Shown piece after piece: positions 22,830 through 34,949 of a stretch of 64,000 bases of DNA (position 1 is the stretch's first letter; each line of letters starts with the position of its first letter). The stretch is from Rhizomys pruinosus. Lineage: Eukaryota > Chordata > Mammalia > Rodentia > Spalacidae. Where the stretch lies: the NCBI GenBank assembly GCA_009823505.1, contig VZQC01004719.1, forward strand, positions 1,734,357 through 1,798,356, written 5' to 3'. A program made the position numbers and the translations under genes. Under the pieces are notes generated by a model that ran no database searches, was not told where the DNA came from, and saw nothing but the letters and a program-made list of their open reading frames with translations.

Positions 22830-22980
22830 ATTTAGTTATTATAACAAGCCATACTGTATCTAAGACAGGCCTGAAATTTGCTATGTAGCCAAAGATGATC
22901 TTGGCATACTGATTCTCTTGCCTGTACCTCCCAAGTTTTGGGAGGTGTGTGAGGTGTGTACCACCATTCGTAGTGTATAT
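22830..22980 (-). repeat. Old B1-derived SINE
   Basis: Decayed minus-strand B1: TCTAAGACAGGCCTGAAATTTGC, CTATGTAGCC, GTACCTCCCAAGTTTTGGG and GTGTACCACCATTCG. Confidence 0.6.
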
Positions 22981-23489
22981 GATCCTTAAGAACAAAGTCA
23001 GTGTCTCCTGCACACTAGGCAAGTGTTATTCCAATGTAACTACATCCCCAGTCAGATGTATTGATATAGTTAATGTTACTAAATTAACTATCCAGCTTCT
23101 AGGTTCACCAACTTTTGTTTTCACTTCACTTTTAATTTTTGTTAATTTCTGCTCCTATTTTTATTATTTGATCTACTTATATTTAATTGGAAATTAATGA
23201 TTGTGTTGTTTTCTGGTTTCCAAACATTTGTTGGTCATTACAAATTATTGTCATGCTGCCTTGAGTCACCTTAAGACTCATCTTCATCTTTCTGATTTGT
23301 ATCTGCCTATAAATTCATTTTGTATACTTCTTCCTGTCTGCCATGAGGTAATGCACTGTGTTCTTCTGCACCCCCACATCCAGGAAAAACAGAAGCATCA
23401 TATAGGGAGCAAAAGTCAATATTTTTGTTTTAATGCTATTTGGCTTTGATATATTATCAATAACAAAATACACTCAATCATTATTCTGG
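22981..23489. other. Anonymous DNA
   Basis: Nothing recognised. The short open frames have no family resemblance that I can see. Confidence 0.5.
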
Positions 23490-23665
23490 TCCAACAAGGA
23501 GGATCAGGATGTAAAGTCACTTGCTGCATGCTAACAACTTGAGTTTGAACCCCAGAGCCACATATTGGATGAAAATTATTGACTCTCCCAAGTTGTTCTC
23601 TGATTCTATATGCTGTAGAATGTATGTACATATGCTGACGCACAAAGACATATAAAAGAACAGTT
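23490..23665 (+). repeat. Old B3/B4-type SINE
   Basis: Decayed tRNA-type head with a B-box relic (GAGTTTGAACCCC) followed by GAGCCACATATTGG and a tail-like ACAAAGACATATAAAAG. Confidence 0.5.
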
Positions 23666-23846
23666 GTATTTAAATGGTTTTATTTACTTTATCTTCTTTG
23701 TGAGAACTAATTAGAAGTTGACTTTTAATAGTAGTAACTTGTTCAAGACTGAGATTAAGGTTTTCTTATGTTTAGTTGTAATTTTAATACAATCTCAGGC
23801 TTTAGATATAAACAGTTCTAATTTAAAAGTATTCTCTGAAATTTTT

Positions 23847-24084
23847 TTTTATTATTTATTTATTTTTATGTGTATGAATGTATTGTCTGCATGCAGGTCT
23901 GCGCACCCGTGTCGTGCGATGCCGCGGAGGTCAGAAGACGGTCTCGGATTCCCCTGGAACTGGAGTTCTCCTGGAACCAGAGTCACAGACGGTTCTCAGC
24001 CGCCATGTGGGTGCTGGGGATCGAACCCGGGTCCTCTGCAAGAGCGGTCGTCGCTCTTAACCGCTAGGCCATCCCTCCAGCCCC
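23847..24084 (-). repeat. B2/B3-type SINE with 15-bp TSD
   Basis: Full-length minus-strand SINE ending in CATCCCTCCAGCCCC. TSD TTCTCTGAAATTTTT at 23832-23846 and 24085-24099 is perfect. The B box reads GGTTCGATCCC after one difference (GGGATCGAACCCGGG). Confidence 0.97.
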
Positions 24085-24099
24085 TTCTCTGAAATTTTT

Positions 24100-25880
24100 A
24101 ATTGTGAAAATTTAGAAAGATGTGCTGATTTTACAGCAATGCTTAGGAGATTTTTTTGACAAAATTACATAAATTAGAATTACTTTTATCCTTGTCATTA
24201 TAACTAATTGTGATTAGGTTTTATATGGAATGCATTGTGTATGAAGATTTAGTTTTGTGTTATTGATGGACAAACAAAAGTGACTTATTTGATTCAGTAT
24301 GAATAATCTCAAACATACTCTAATAACTGGATGATATTTTATTGCTTCATTGAGAATTAATTATAATGTTTTGAATTATTTTTCTAACATATCTTCTCCA
24401 TATGATCTGGGGTTGTAATAATGGTAATGATAAGCCAGACAAATTACACAATGGTTTTGATGTATCTTACCATCAAAGTTCCTATAATTTTTCTGTGTTC
24501 TGATGGTTTTATTTTTCTCTGTTTTAGTCTTTTTACAAAACTTTTTTTCTTGCATTTGAAAATAAATGTCTGTATTCTGAGACTATAATGGCCCTCTGAG
24601 GTGTTACATCACTTTTATAGTATTTAAGCCATGAGTGATAGTGCACACCTTTAATCCTACCATCAGATGTGACCTATGGTAAACAACGAATATTGTCTGT
24701 TTATACCCATGTTTATCTTTCCTTTATCTTACTCATTTTATAGTATGAAGAATATATCAAGTTATAAGTTATAATTATCTTTGCATTCTTGAGTTGTTCA
24801 CAAAAGCAAATATTTTCATTATAATTTTTATGGAATATTATAAGCTTCACCTCCACCTTTACCTGAAATCACATTATTTTCTGTCCCATAATCACATTCT
24901 ACTTTCATAAATATACTGTAACATCAGTTGTTTACATTTAGGGTTACATGTACATATTTTTTAGATTTTGTAATATTTGTATTAAAAAGCCTTTTTTACT
25001 CTTAAAGTATTAAAGAGTCAAATAAGTATTATTTTTTCTTCATTTTATTTATTAGTTTAATCCAAAACAATTTTCTGATGAACCTAGCCATAAGAAAAGG
25101 AGGCCCACAATGTTATGAATATTTGTGTAGACCACTGCTTCTCTGAGAGCTTACTTTTAAACCTGTGACTTGTGATTGAGAGTCATGCCTATGAATTCAT
25201 TTTTTCATCTGTTTTATGAAACTCCTTAATGTGACACCCTCCATCATTTTCTGATAATACTCTTTAGTGAGGAGTCATTGACATTGCTGTTTTCAATATC
25301 ATCTCATGTTATTTTCTTGCGTTCTTAGGGCAAAATACCATTCACTGGAGGGTTTAAATAGATGAAAACTATTCTTCACAGCGATGATACTATTTGTCCC
25401 ACCTTAAGGCCACAGGTGATTCAGTTCATATGGAGGGCTCTTTCTGCTTTTGCAATGTCATTTTTGCTTTCTTATTTGTGGGGAAGGACACACAGACAGA
25501 AACAGAGGCCTAGAGAGAAGCGGAGAAAAATGAGACATTGTGTCTCTTTATCACTTAGAATGCTATCGAAGTCTTCTTTTTCCTGTAGGGTGAGAACTTA
25601 CCCTCAAACTTTATCTCTGTAATTTAATTTTAAACTTTGCCAGCCTTATTCACCTTGTTTCCAAATAAAATTGCATTCAATATTAGTATATAAATTCAGT
25701 ATACAATGTCCATCTCTGCACTATATGGATAATTTTTTCTGTTCAATTTTTGGGTCACTGAGCTTTGTATCCAGATTTATATATGAACAAGAAGCATATT
25801 TTCTATAATTATATTTTTGTGAATATAATTTTCCACAATTGTATTGAAAGTCATTTATGTACCTTCTAGTGACTTCTTAA
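24100..25880. other. Anonymous AT-rich DNA
   Basis: No gene is recognised. A B1-head fragment of about 40 bp (GTGCACACCTTTAATCCTACC) lies at about 24625-24665. Confidence 0.5.
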
Positions 25881-25890
25881 TAATATATAT

Positions 25891-25949
<59 letters not shown>

Positions 25950-25966
25950 TATATTATATTGAAAAT
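25881..25966. repeat. (AT)n microsatellite
   Basis: About 85 bp of near-pure TA dinucleotides with a few AATA interruptions. Confidence 0.97.
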
Positions 25967-26013
25967 GATATAGTGTTATATAACAATGGTCTTTGTGAAA
26001 TATTTAAGTGGCA

Positions 26014-26265
26014 AGGGCTGGAGAGATGGCCTAGCAGTTAAGAGCGCCGACCGCTCTTACAGAGGACCCGGGTTCGATCCCCAGCACCCACATGGCAGCT
26101 GAGAACCGTCTGAAGCTCCAATTCCAGGAGAACTCCAGTTCCAGGGGAATCCGACGCCATCTTCTGACCTCCGCGGCATTACACAACATGGGTGCACAAA
26201 CTTGCATGCAGACAGTACATTCATACACATACAGAAATAAATTTTAAAATATTGTTTAAAAAAAA
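26014..26265 (+). repeat. B2/B3-type SINE with 17-bp TSD
   Basis: Full length (AGGGCTGGAGAGATGGCC head, GGTTCGATCCC B box). TSD GAAATATTTAAGTGGCA at 25997-26013 and 26266-26282 is perfect, which marks a recent insertion. Confidence 0.97.
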
Positions 26266-26282
26266 GAAATATTTAAGTGGCA

Positions 26283-27124
26283 GAATGTTAATAAAATGTA
26301 TATGTACTTTGGATTATATATTACTATCTTCACCTCACATATTTTAGAAGGTGATATTATCAATGTAGAAAGGTGTTATATTTTATTAATTTTAATTAAC
26401 AGAATGTACAGAATCATAATTAGCACTTACATGTATTGCAGTAGCAAAAAAAAAAATCTTATTTTTTTTTCTCTAGTATAAAAATCTCTGTCCTGGATTA
26501 AAACCCAAATTTCAGACCACCTTTCACCTTAAGCCATGCTACAGGGATGGGTAGAATAATTAGTATGTTAATGAGATAGTGAATGTTTCATACCCTGAAT
26601 CCCACCACTTAGCATAGTTGTTGAGAATCAGAGTGATCAAGGTCACAGACATTTGATTTTCCATATGTCTTGTGCACTTTCTGAATTCTTCAGCAAACCA
26701 TAATTTCTCCTACTTTTATTTACATCTTTTTTCTAATCACATTTTTCCTAATATTTCGGTCTGTCCAACACTCTGCTTTTCTTACTTTCTCTCTGCAGCT
26801 TCTCTCTGTGTCTTGTAGTTGTTATTCCACCATGTCTCTGATCTCCGTGTCTCTGTAAACAAGCATAGATTTATGGAAAAAAAAATTCCTTCTGATTTTC
26901 TTTCTCTTCTTCAATGCATCTCCTAAGATTTACTGATTGCCTACACTGAGGAAATGTCCTTAAAATCTAATCAAACCACCCTAAAGTTCTCATTTGATTT
27001 CACCCTTACATTTTTAATGAGCGAGAATAAGAGCACTCTGGGTGAACTCTTGTTTTTCCCTTGTGTCTCATGAATGTCATACATGTTTTTAGGTAACCTG
27101 TTGGTGTTTTATTTTCTATTTCTT
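26283..27124. other. Anonymous AT-rich DNA
   Basis: Nothing recognised. Confidence 0.5.
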
Positions 27125-28600
27125 CTTTATTTTTCTTCATTTTTAACAATAAGTAATAATTTATGAATACAAGCATCCTTCATGTAAAACCTATTTGCAA
27201 GCAGTTGTTCCCAAACCCACACAAAGCAAGGGTCCCACCATCCAGCTGGGGGACTTGTATGTACAATCAGGTTGATCAAATAAGTGTCCAGTCTATATTG
27301 CTGTAGTTTAACCATTCACCCGAATTGCAGCCCTTACATTCTACCATGTCCCCTCTTCTGCAGATTGCTCCCTAGGCTTAGAAAAGAGGCACAAGTGGAC
27401 GAGAAGCAAAACAGTCTACTTTCTCTGGAGCTGTCGTTTTGCACTCTGGTCAGTTCTGGATGTTTCCTTTCATGGTCTGACAGCTTGTCCAGGAATAACC
27501 TTTCAATCCTACTAATGAAGCACAAGCAATTAGATATATAGGTATTTAGACAGTACTAATTGTTTTGGTAGGTTACTTTGGAATAGACACAGATATTTAG
27601 GTGGTATGTTAATCCACAAATTAAATTTTTTCTGTAAAATATTACAGGGTCTTTCTGTGACTTATAACATCTCCTAACCACTAGAGGATGTAAGCTTGTG
27701 GAATCAGCCATGGGTTATTCCTCCAAGGAGAGAGCTAATAGCCAATTAGATTTCGGATATACGGGCATATGGCTGCCTCTGCTGCACAGTATTTCCAGGC
27801 AGGTGAGGTGTAGCTGGTGCTGATGGAGGAGTCTTGCTTGACCCAAGGAGACCCATATATGCTTTATTGGTTTAGTGGCCTTTGGTAACACTCTCTGGTA
27901 TTCCAGAGACCAACTGTACACTTGCAAGTGTTGTCTCAGTACATCTTTCCCGTGCTTACATCAGGTCTTCAATAGCAGGGCCTTATCACCTCTTTTCTTG
28001 CAGGTATCCGAGTTTACAGACAAAAAGCCTTTATCTTTTGTTGGGGGGGGGGGGCTTGGATGCCCTGGCCAACATCTCCTTGGTAGAATAATCCATTGCT
28101 GATATCAGGGCTCTCCTGTATTAATATAATTTTCTTAAATGCACAGCTTAAGGAAACTTTAGTGTTATATTTGGTTCTGAATAGAGAATAATCCTTTTCA
28201 CAGTTCCTATGTCTATTAGTCAATTAAAGAAGGCAGTTTTACCAGTTTTATAAGAGATTACCTCTATAACAGTTGGCTCCAATTTACAGTTATAGAATGA
28301 CCTCATCATCACCATATTCCTCCTTGTTCTATGAAGAGGAGGTAAAAAAGTCTCTCATATTAAAATTTTCTGGCACCTGGAAGGTAAAGTTCATTAGGAC
28401 TCATTAGAAACAGTTGTTACAAGTAGAATCCACAGAGGAGTTTGATGCCTGTAGCAGTCTGAGGCTTTTCTTCCTTTCAATGTTCATACAGACCAACATT
28501 TCTGCTGGCATTTCCTGGTACATCCTACACAATGCAAAGCTGTATCTTTTCTTTCTCACCCATTGAGTTGGTGACATTTTGACCTGTCTGGAGTGACTTG
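27125..28600 (-). mobile_element. L1 3' UTR copy, minus orientation
   Basis: Colinear with 13.0-14.75 kb: ATACAAGCATCCTTCATGTAAAACC, the TTTCTCTGGAGCTGTCGT region, GGGTTATTCCTCCAAGGAGAGAGC and the CATTCCAGAGACC analogue. The terminal tail found at 12.83 kb is absent, so the 3' end is lost or replaced. It has an 8-10-G run at about 28043. Confidence 0.75.
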
Positions 28601-29071
28601 CGGGGATCCTGTGCTTCAGGAGCCAACCCGCACAAATACCCCATACATTTTAAAAATAGCAATATAAAGTTCCAAAGGTACAATGACATTAAAATATTAA
28701 TTTTAAGGCACTTCTTTCTTTAACATGTGCCGCTCATCATTCTGAACTTCATGAATGTAGACATTTATTTTAATAATATTGTTTATTACATCATTTCCCC
28801 AGAATGCAATCACAAAGCATGTATGAAGTAAGAAAAGACAGTCATGAGTCACTAAACTTTCACACATCTGGATGAAAAAGTTTCAACATGGTCTTGTATT
28901 TTTATTTTCTTCTGAGAGTTAGTTCTTGTTAATGCGAAATAAGTCTTCCAAAATACTTCATAACTTTTTGATTTCAGCAAAGCAATTTCTATGATTGTCT
29001 CCTGTTAAAAAGACATTATATATTTTCAGAAATTGTATGCTAAAGATATGTAAATATTAAACTTAAGAATA
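28601..29071. other. Anonymous AT-rich DNA
   Basis: Nothing recognised. Confidence 0.5.
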
Positions 29072-29479
29072 CAATTTCTTCTTTTCCAATTACTACTCCT
29101 TTAATTTCCTTTTCTTGCCTTATTGCCCTGGCAAGTGTTTCAGCACTAAATTGAAGAGGAGTGGTGATAGGGGATTGTCTTGCCATGTTCCTGCCTTTAA
29201 GGTAAATGCTTCTATTTTAGGATGATGTTGGCTGTGGGTTTGTTGTATATGGCTTTGATTAAGTTGAGGAATGTTCTTCTAGTCGAATTCCCTGTTAGGA
29301 CCTTAAGCATGAAGCAATGCTGAATTTTGTTGGAAGCTTTTTCTGCATCAATTGAGATGATCCTAGATGATCCTGTGATTTTTGTCTTTTAGTCCATTTA
29401 TGTGTTTTATGATATTTATTGATTTATGTATGTGAACCTTCCCTGCATGAAACAAACTTGGACATGCTGGACTATCTTT

Positions 29480-29700
29480 TTTAAAGATTTATTTAGTTTA
29501 TCATATTTTTATTATTATTTAAATTTTTCCATAAGTCATACTCCATTTCTCAATTGAATGCAGAGTTGCCCCCCTTCCATGTCCCCCCCACCCAAGTCCC
29601 TGCACTCTGTCCTACACACCCTGCATCCCTCTCTGAATCCCTCCAGAGATTTTTTCTTTCAGTTCTTTTGTTGTTGTTCTCTCAACTTGTATTGCTAGAT
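29480..29700 (-). mobile_element. L1 tail nested in the inverted L1
   Basis: Minus-strand L1 3' end: TTTTTCCATAAGTCATA, a C-rich stretch, CCTGCACTCTGTCC and TTTTGTTGTTGTTCTCTCAACTTG. It is colinear with the plus-strand tail at 60.52-60.72 kb. A TA-rich microsatellite follows (29700-29815), as it does beside the 60.5-kb copy. Confidence 0.75.
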
Positions 29701-29815
29701 TATACATATGCATATATATATATACTATCTAATATATATTATATATATACACACACAATCTATATCTATATATACATATATATATATTATATATATATAC
29801 AGTGCATATGTATAC
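29700..29815. repeat. TA-rich microsatellite
   Basis: Runs of TATA with short interruptions, adjacent to the L1 tail. Confidence 0.9.
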
Positions 29816-30000
29816 TTTTTTTGAGAATTTTTGAGATTTTTTTTTGAGAATTTTTGCATTTATGTCACTAATGAGATGGGTCTATAGTTTTTATTTTTGT
29901 GTGTATTTTGCCTGGTTTTGGTATTACAGTGATGCTGGTTTGTAGAGGAATTTGGGAGGATTCCCTCTGTGTCCTTCTGAACAGTTTTTATCCCTCTTTT

Positions 30001-32655
30001 CAGATGATATGATAGTGTACCTAAGGGATGCTAAAAACTCTACCAGAAAACACCTAGAAATGATTAAGAATTTCAATAAATTGACGGGATATAAAATTAA
30101 CCTAGGAAAATCAGTATCCTTTCTCTCCACCAACAACAAGCCACTGGAGAAAGAATAAAAGAAGACAAGAAGACGTTCCCACTCACAATAGCCACAAACA
30201 ACAAAATACCTAGAAACAAACTTAACCAAAGACCCCAAAGGTCTCTACAACAAAAATTTTAAACCCCTGAAGAAGGATATTGAAGAAGACATCAGAAGAT
30301 GGAAAGCCTTCCATGCTCATGGATTAGAAAAATTAACATAGTAAAAATGTCCATTCTTTGGGCCGGGCCTGGTGGCCCACACCTTTAATCCCAGCACTCA
30401 GGAGACAGGGACAGGAAGATCTCTGTGAGTTCAAGGCCAGCCTGGTCTACATAGCAAGCTGCAGGCCAGCTTGGAGTAAAGGGAAACCCTGTCTCAAAAA
30501 GACCAAAAAAAGTCCATTCTATCCAAATTGATGTACAGATTCAATAAAATTGCAATTAAAATCCCCAAGAGTTTCTTCACAGACTTGGAAAAAAAATCCT
30601 TAAAGTCCTGTGCAAAAACAGAAGACCCCAGATAGCCAAAATGATCCTGAGTGAAAACTGCAATATGGTGGATCATGATACCAGACTTCAAACTATATTA
30701 CAGGGCTCTAGTCATAAAAACAGCCTGGTACTGGCAGAAAAACAGACCCATGGACCAATGGAACAAAACTGAAGATCCAAACTTGAGCAAATACAATTTC
30801 AGCCACCTCATATTTGACAAAGGGTCCAAAAATGCTCAATGGAAGAAAGACAGCATCTTCAGCAAATGGTGCTGGCAAAACTGGATCACCATTTGTAGAA
30901 GAATAAAATTAAAGCCTTGCCTCCCACCCTGTACAAAAATAAACTCCAAATGGATCAAAGACCACAACATGAAACCTAAAACTCTGAAGGTGATAGAAGA
31001 AAATGTTGTCAGCAACCTAGAAGACATAAGAGTAGGAAAATACTTTCTAAATCATACTGCAGCTGAGCAGGAAATAAAGTCAAACATTGACAAATGGGAT
31101 CTCATTAAACTCAAAAGCTTCTATACAGTGAAAGAAACAGCCAATGAAGTGAAGAGAAAACCCACAGAGTAGGAGGAAACCTTCACCAGTGATACACCTG
31201 ACAGAGCATTAACATCCAGAATATATAAACTACTCAAGAAAAAAAAAAGACCTAGGATAGAAATGACCCACTCAAGAGTAAAGAGTTGAACAGAGTTTTC
31301 ACAGAAAATAAAGATGGCTGAGAAACATCTTAAACAGTGTTCCATATCATTAATAATTAAGGAAATGCAAATTAAAACTTCTTTCATTTTCCATGTCATT
31401 CCAATAAGACTGGCTAAGATCATGAAAACAAAAGACAGCAAATGCTGGAGAGGATGTGTGGAAACGGGAACACTCATCCACTGCTGGTGGGAATGTAAAC
31501 TCATACAGCCACTATGGAAAGCAGTGCAGAGAACCCTTAAAAGACTCAAAATGAGTCTACCACCTGACCCAGTGATACCACCCTTGGGTATATACCCACA
31601 AGACATCCTACTGCAATGATACATGTATTTCTATGTTTATTGTAGCTCTGTTCACAACAGTGAAGAGCTGGAACTAACCCAAATGCCCCTCAAATAATGA
31701 GTGGATAGAATAAATGTGGTACACCTATACAATGGAGTTTTATGCAGCAGAAAGAAAGATGACATGATGAACTTTGTAGGTAAGTGGACGGAACTAGAAT
31801 ACATTATGGTAAGTGAAGTGACACAGTCCCAGAAAGAAAAAAGATGATTGGTATCCCTCCTCTGTGGATGCTAGCACCAAACATTTAGTAATAAGGTAAA
31901 CTTAGCAATATTTTCTTTTACCTGAAAGCAATTGTACCATTATAATCTGAATATCTTAATCTGATCTAGGATTAATCTGCCACTTATCTTCAGACTTTGC
32001 AATTGTGGTATATGGGTGGAGGGTATGTATGCATACTTGAGACTAGTATAAAATTAAAGGGGAAAAATATGAATTCCAATAATGCTTAACTTCATTTGTG
32101 GATGCTAACATCAAATCCTCAGTTGAAAGGCAACCTGAACAACATTACTGTTATATTTATTTTTATTTGAAAACAAATGATCTGTCATAGTATGAATCTC
32201 TTAGCAGGCTCTAGAATTGACCTACCAGTTATTTTCAGACTCTGTAATTACTGTATATGGGTGGAAGGTATGTATTCATATATTATAGTAATATAAAATT
32301 AAAGGGGAAAATGTGAATGCTTAAACATATTTTGGAATTAACATACTGTTTTTACTTGGAGGTCATAATTTTGATACATATATGATGGTTATATATAGGC
32401 ATATGTTGGTGAAATACAAAGGGCAGGGAACAACAACAACATAAAGACTGGGTCAAAGAACTGACTGATACAGTTAAATTCTGCTCAAAAAAGGCTCTGC
32501 AGTGAAAAACTTTAGAAAGACTGAGAGAAAGATGGAAGATGGGAGAAATGTATGTATGGCAGAAGGCATGAACTGGTGTGGAGTGGGGGGGGGATCTCTC
32601 TAAATTGGACTGAAATACAATGTATGAAGTACACAAGTCATCAATAAGAAATGAA
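30001..32655 (+). mobile_element. Sense part of a twin-primed L1: ORF2 3' half plus 3' UTR
   Basis: Starts inside ORF2 at the catalytic reverse-transcriptase motif (SDDMIVYLRDAKNSTR; family motif ADDM). It continues through the C-terminal half to the cysteine-rich end (CWRGC...HCWWEC). The frame is interrupted, though about 173 codons remain open at 30651-31172. ORF2 ends near 31830. The 3' UTR follows with a tandemly doubled module (31850-32330), an AACAACAACATAAAG stretch, a G-rich run and the tail ATCAATAAGAAATGAAAG. A B1 is inserted at 30358-30507. It is non-functional. Confidence 0.88.
30358..30507 (+). repeat. B1 SINE inserted in L1 ORF2
   Basis: B1 of the GCAGGCCAGCTTGGAGTAAAGG subfamily. 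TSD GTCCATTCT lies on both sides (about 30349-30357 and 30508-30516) within L1 coding sequence. Confidence 0.93.
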
Positions 32656-33420
32656 AGAAGAAAAGTGAATGCAAAAAAATGGATTATAGTTGATGAATAT
32701 TAACTTATTTTGGCAATGGCATTATCCATTTAGCTAATTAGCTCCCAGAAAAGAAAATGTAAAATATACAAATTAATAACAGGTTGTTTCAAGTTACACA
32801 AATAAATCAATATAATACAATATGTAAATAAACTTAAATGATTATCACAATTGATTCAATAAATAGCAACAAACACATTTTGGCATCACTTCATGATAAT
32901 ATTTCTATTAAAATTAGAAAAAGAGGGAACTTAAAAAAAAAGAGAGGGAATTTATTTCAGTTTATTAGAGCTTATAGATGGAAATGTGTATTCAAACAAA
33001 TGGTAATGGAAAAATGGATATAAATATGCAGAAAACTGGAATTAGAGTTCCTCTTTTACCCCTCAAAAAAGTCAATTAAAATGCAACACAAAGCTGTAAT
33101 ATAAAATGTAAACTTAGAAATACATTGGAAGCTATTAATTTACTCCAAAATTTTGAATTAAATGTTTCAGTAGAAACTTAAAACTCAGGCTTTTTTGAGA
33201 CACATCCATAATTCTTTAAATTAAAACAATGTTTTTTTTTTCATTAGTCACATGACTTCCCACCAGTTATACTCTCCTTGAGAGCAGATTGCTTTCCTAT
33301 TGCCTCTCCTGTTTCTTCATCATTTGTTCTCCTTTACTGTTAAACATCAGTTGGTTGAAATTTTAAGGGATGCATCTATCAATTTATATTCAATTTCTAG
33401 TTATCTTAAATATTCATTTA
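32656..33420. other. Anonymous AT-rich DNA
   Basis: Nothing recognised. Confidence 0.5.
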
Positions 33421-33563
33421 AACAACTTTAATTCTAGCAATTGGGAGGCAGAGGCAGGTGGATCTCTGTGTGTTCAAGTCCGGCCTGGTCTGCATAGTGA
33501 GCTCCAGGCCACCTGGGACTAAAGGGACCCTTTCTCAAAGAGACAAAAAAAAAAAAAAAAAAA
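33421..33563 (+). repeat. 5'-truncated B1 SINE
   Basis: Starts within the CTTTAATTCTAGCAATTGGGAGGC region and ends in a pure A run of about 19. TSD ATTCATTTAAA before and ATTCGTTTAAA after. Confidence 0.92.
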
Positions 33564-34009
33564 GATTCGTTTAAAATCTCAGTATACCATTATTATTCAA
33601 GGTGCATTTTCTAATTTAATCTAGCAACTGTTTTTTTCTAAATAAAAGTAATTTCAAGGCCTTGTGCACTATCTCTTCTACCAATGATTTTCTTGCACTC
33701 TCTGATTTACTATCAGTCATAACACCTGAATTTAACAACATTGCTTTAAATCATTCAGATATTATTAATAGTGGTGATATTTTATTGGCAATGTGCAACA
33801 ATATATAATATAATAGAAAATTAAATGTATATTTTGTAATGTCAAATCTTTGCTTTGAGAATTGTAACATAAAACCAGATGGAACAAAATTAGGATAGTT
33901 GATCACTTTCAAATTATGTATGCTTTAAAGCACGTTTTAAATTTTATTTCAAAATAATTGATAAAATTTACTATGGGGGATATAATTTCAACAAATAAAA
34001 GCTTATTAA
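33564..34009. other. Anonymous AT-rich DNA
   Basis: Nothing recognised. Confidence 0.5.
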
Positions 34010-34022
34010 AAATGGTTAATCT

Positions 34023-34278
34023 GGGGCTGGAGAGATGGACTAGTGGTTAAGAGCACCAACTGCTCTTGCAGAGGACCCGGGTTCGATCCCCAGCACCCAC
34101 ATGGCAGCTGAGAACCGTCTTTGAATCCGGTTCCAGGGGAATCCGACGCCCTCTTCTGACCTCCGCAGCATTGCACGACGCGGGTGGGTGCACAAACCTA
34201 CATGCAGACAGTACATTCATATACATACAAAGTAAATAATTTTTTTAAAGTATCCTTCATCTCTATAAAAAGTAAATA
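34023..34278 (+). repeat. B2/B3-type SINE with extended tail
   Basis: GGGGCTGGAGAGATGGACTAG head and GGTTCGATCCC B box. The middle AACTCCAATTCCAGGAG segment is shortened. TSD AAATGGTTA at about 34010 and 34279. Confidence 0.93.
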
Positions 34279-34317
34279 AAATGGTTATTTTTCCCAAAGT
34301 CCTATGTGCCCAGGTGA

Positions 34318-34318
34318 G

Positions 34319-34372
<54 letters not shown>
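34318..34372 (+). repeat. (TC)n microsatellite
   Basis: About 54 bp of pure TC, then a less regular CT-rich stretch to about 34430. The Ser/Leu-repeat frames across it are artefacts. Confidence 0.97.
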
Positions 34373-34376
<4 letters not shown>

Positions 34377-34430
34377 TTCTATCTTTATCTCTCTGTCTCT
34401 CTCACTTCCTCTGTCTCTCTCTCCACCCCC

Positions 34431-34949
34431 ATAAATCTGTCCCATGCCCTTGCTTCATGCTCCTCATGTCCAGGCTCAGCAGGGAGTCACACCTACTCAA
34501 GCACTCTTGCTCAGTCTGCCCCCAGTCCTACAACTCTGTGTCACACACATGCGTGATACCTTGATGAGACATGCAGTTTCATTTCCCTTGTTATGGACTT
34601 TTCATGCCCATGACCAGCTGGGATCAACAGTCAATGGCTTTCTTGGTGTGATTCTACTTGGGTCCCTTCCCCTGTACAGACAGCCTTTCCTCACGAAGGC
34701 CAAGCTGGTAGCAAGAAACTTCAGCTTTGCACCTTTTCACTTCCCCACCCAGGTCCAGTTGACAGCTCCATTCTCCAGCCTTTACAATTAACCCAGCATT
34801 GTAATTATTCCAGTAACCACAACCTTTTTTTTCTCTGATATCAAGAAAGCTTATACAAGAGGAAATTATATCTAAACTCAACAAAGGCATGTTAGAATCT
34901 TAGATCAACAAGTAATTAAATAATTACAAATGCCCGAGTCTCTTTGAAA
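34431..34949. other. Unclassified, less AT-rich DNA
   Basis: No known gene or repeat is recognised. It sits just upstream of L1 ORF1-like remains and could be old L1 5' sequence, but this is conjecture. Confidence 0.35.

Larger units (their letters stand above)
29072..30000 (-). mobile_element. Inverted 5' half of a twin-primed L1 (ORF2 RT region)
   Basis: Read on the minus strand, this encodes broken pieces of L1 ORF2 reverse transcriptase: the PNSF...IPKPGK region at 29.83-30.0 kb, then the [15 protein letters not shown] and VIGKEE-like region at 29.47-29.07 kb. Stops and frameshifts are present. Another L1 tail and AT repeats are nested between (29480-29825). It joins directly to the sense part at 30001. 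Confidence 0.8.

Noticed and set aside
23718..24092. Recurrent frames encoding CxxHAG...CRxMPRRSEEG-like peptides (also at 12.2, 38.3, 55.0, 56.0 and 58.1 kb)
   Set aside because: These similar peptides all come from the B2/B3-type SINE read through in either strand; they are not a gene family.
25881..25966. (AT)n tract as a possible palindrome like the one at 45.8 kb
   Set aside because: Any TA dinucleotide run is self-complementary; it lacks the mixed sequence that makes the 45.8-kb palindrome notable.
34281..34564. Ser/Leu-repeat open frames
   Set aside because: Produced by the (TC)n microsatellite at 34318-34372.
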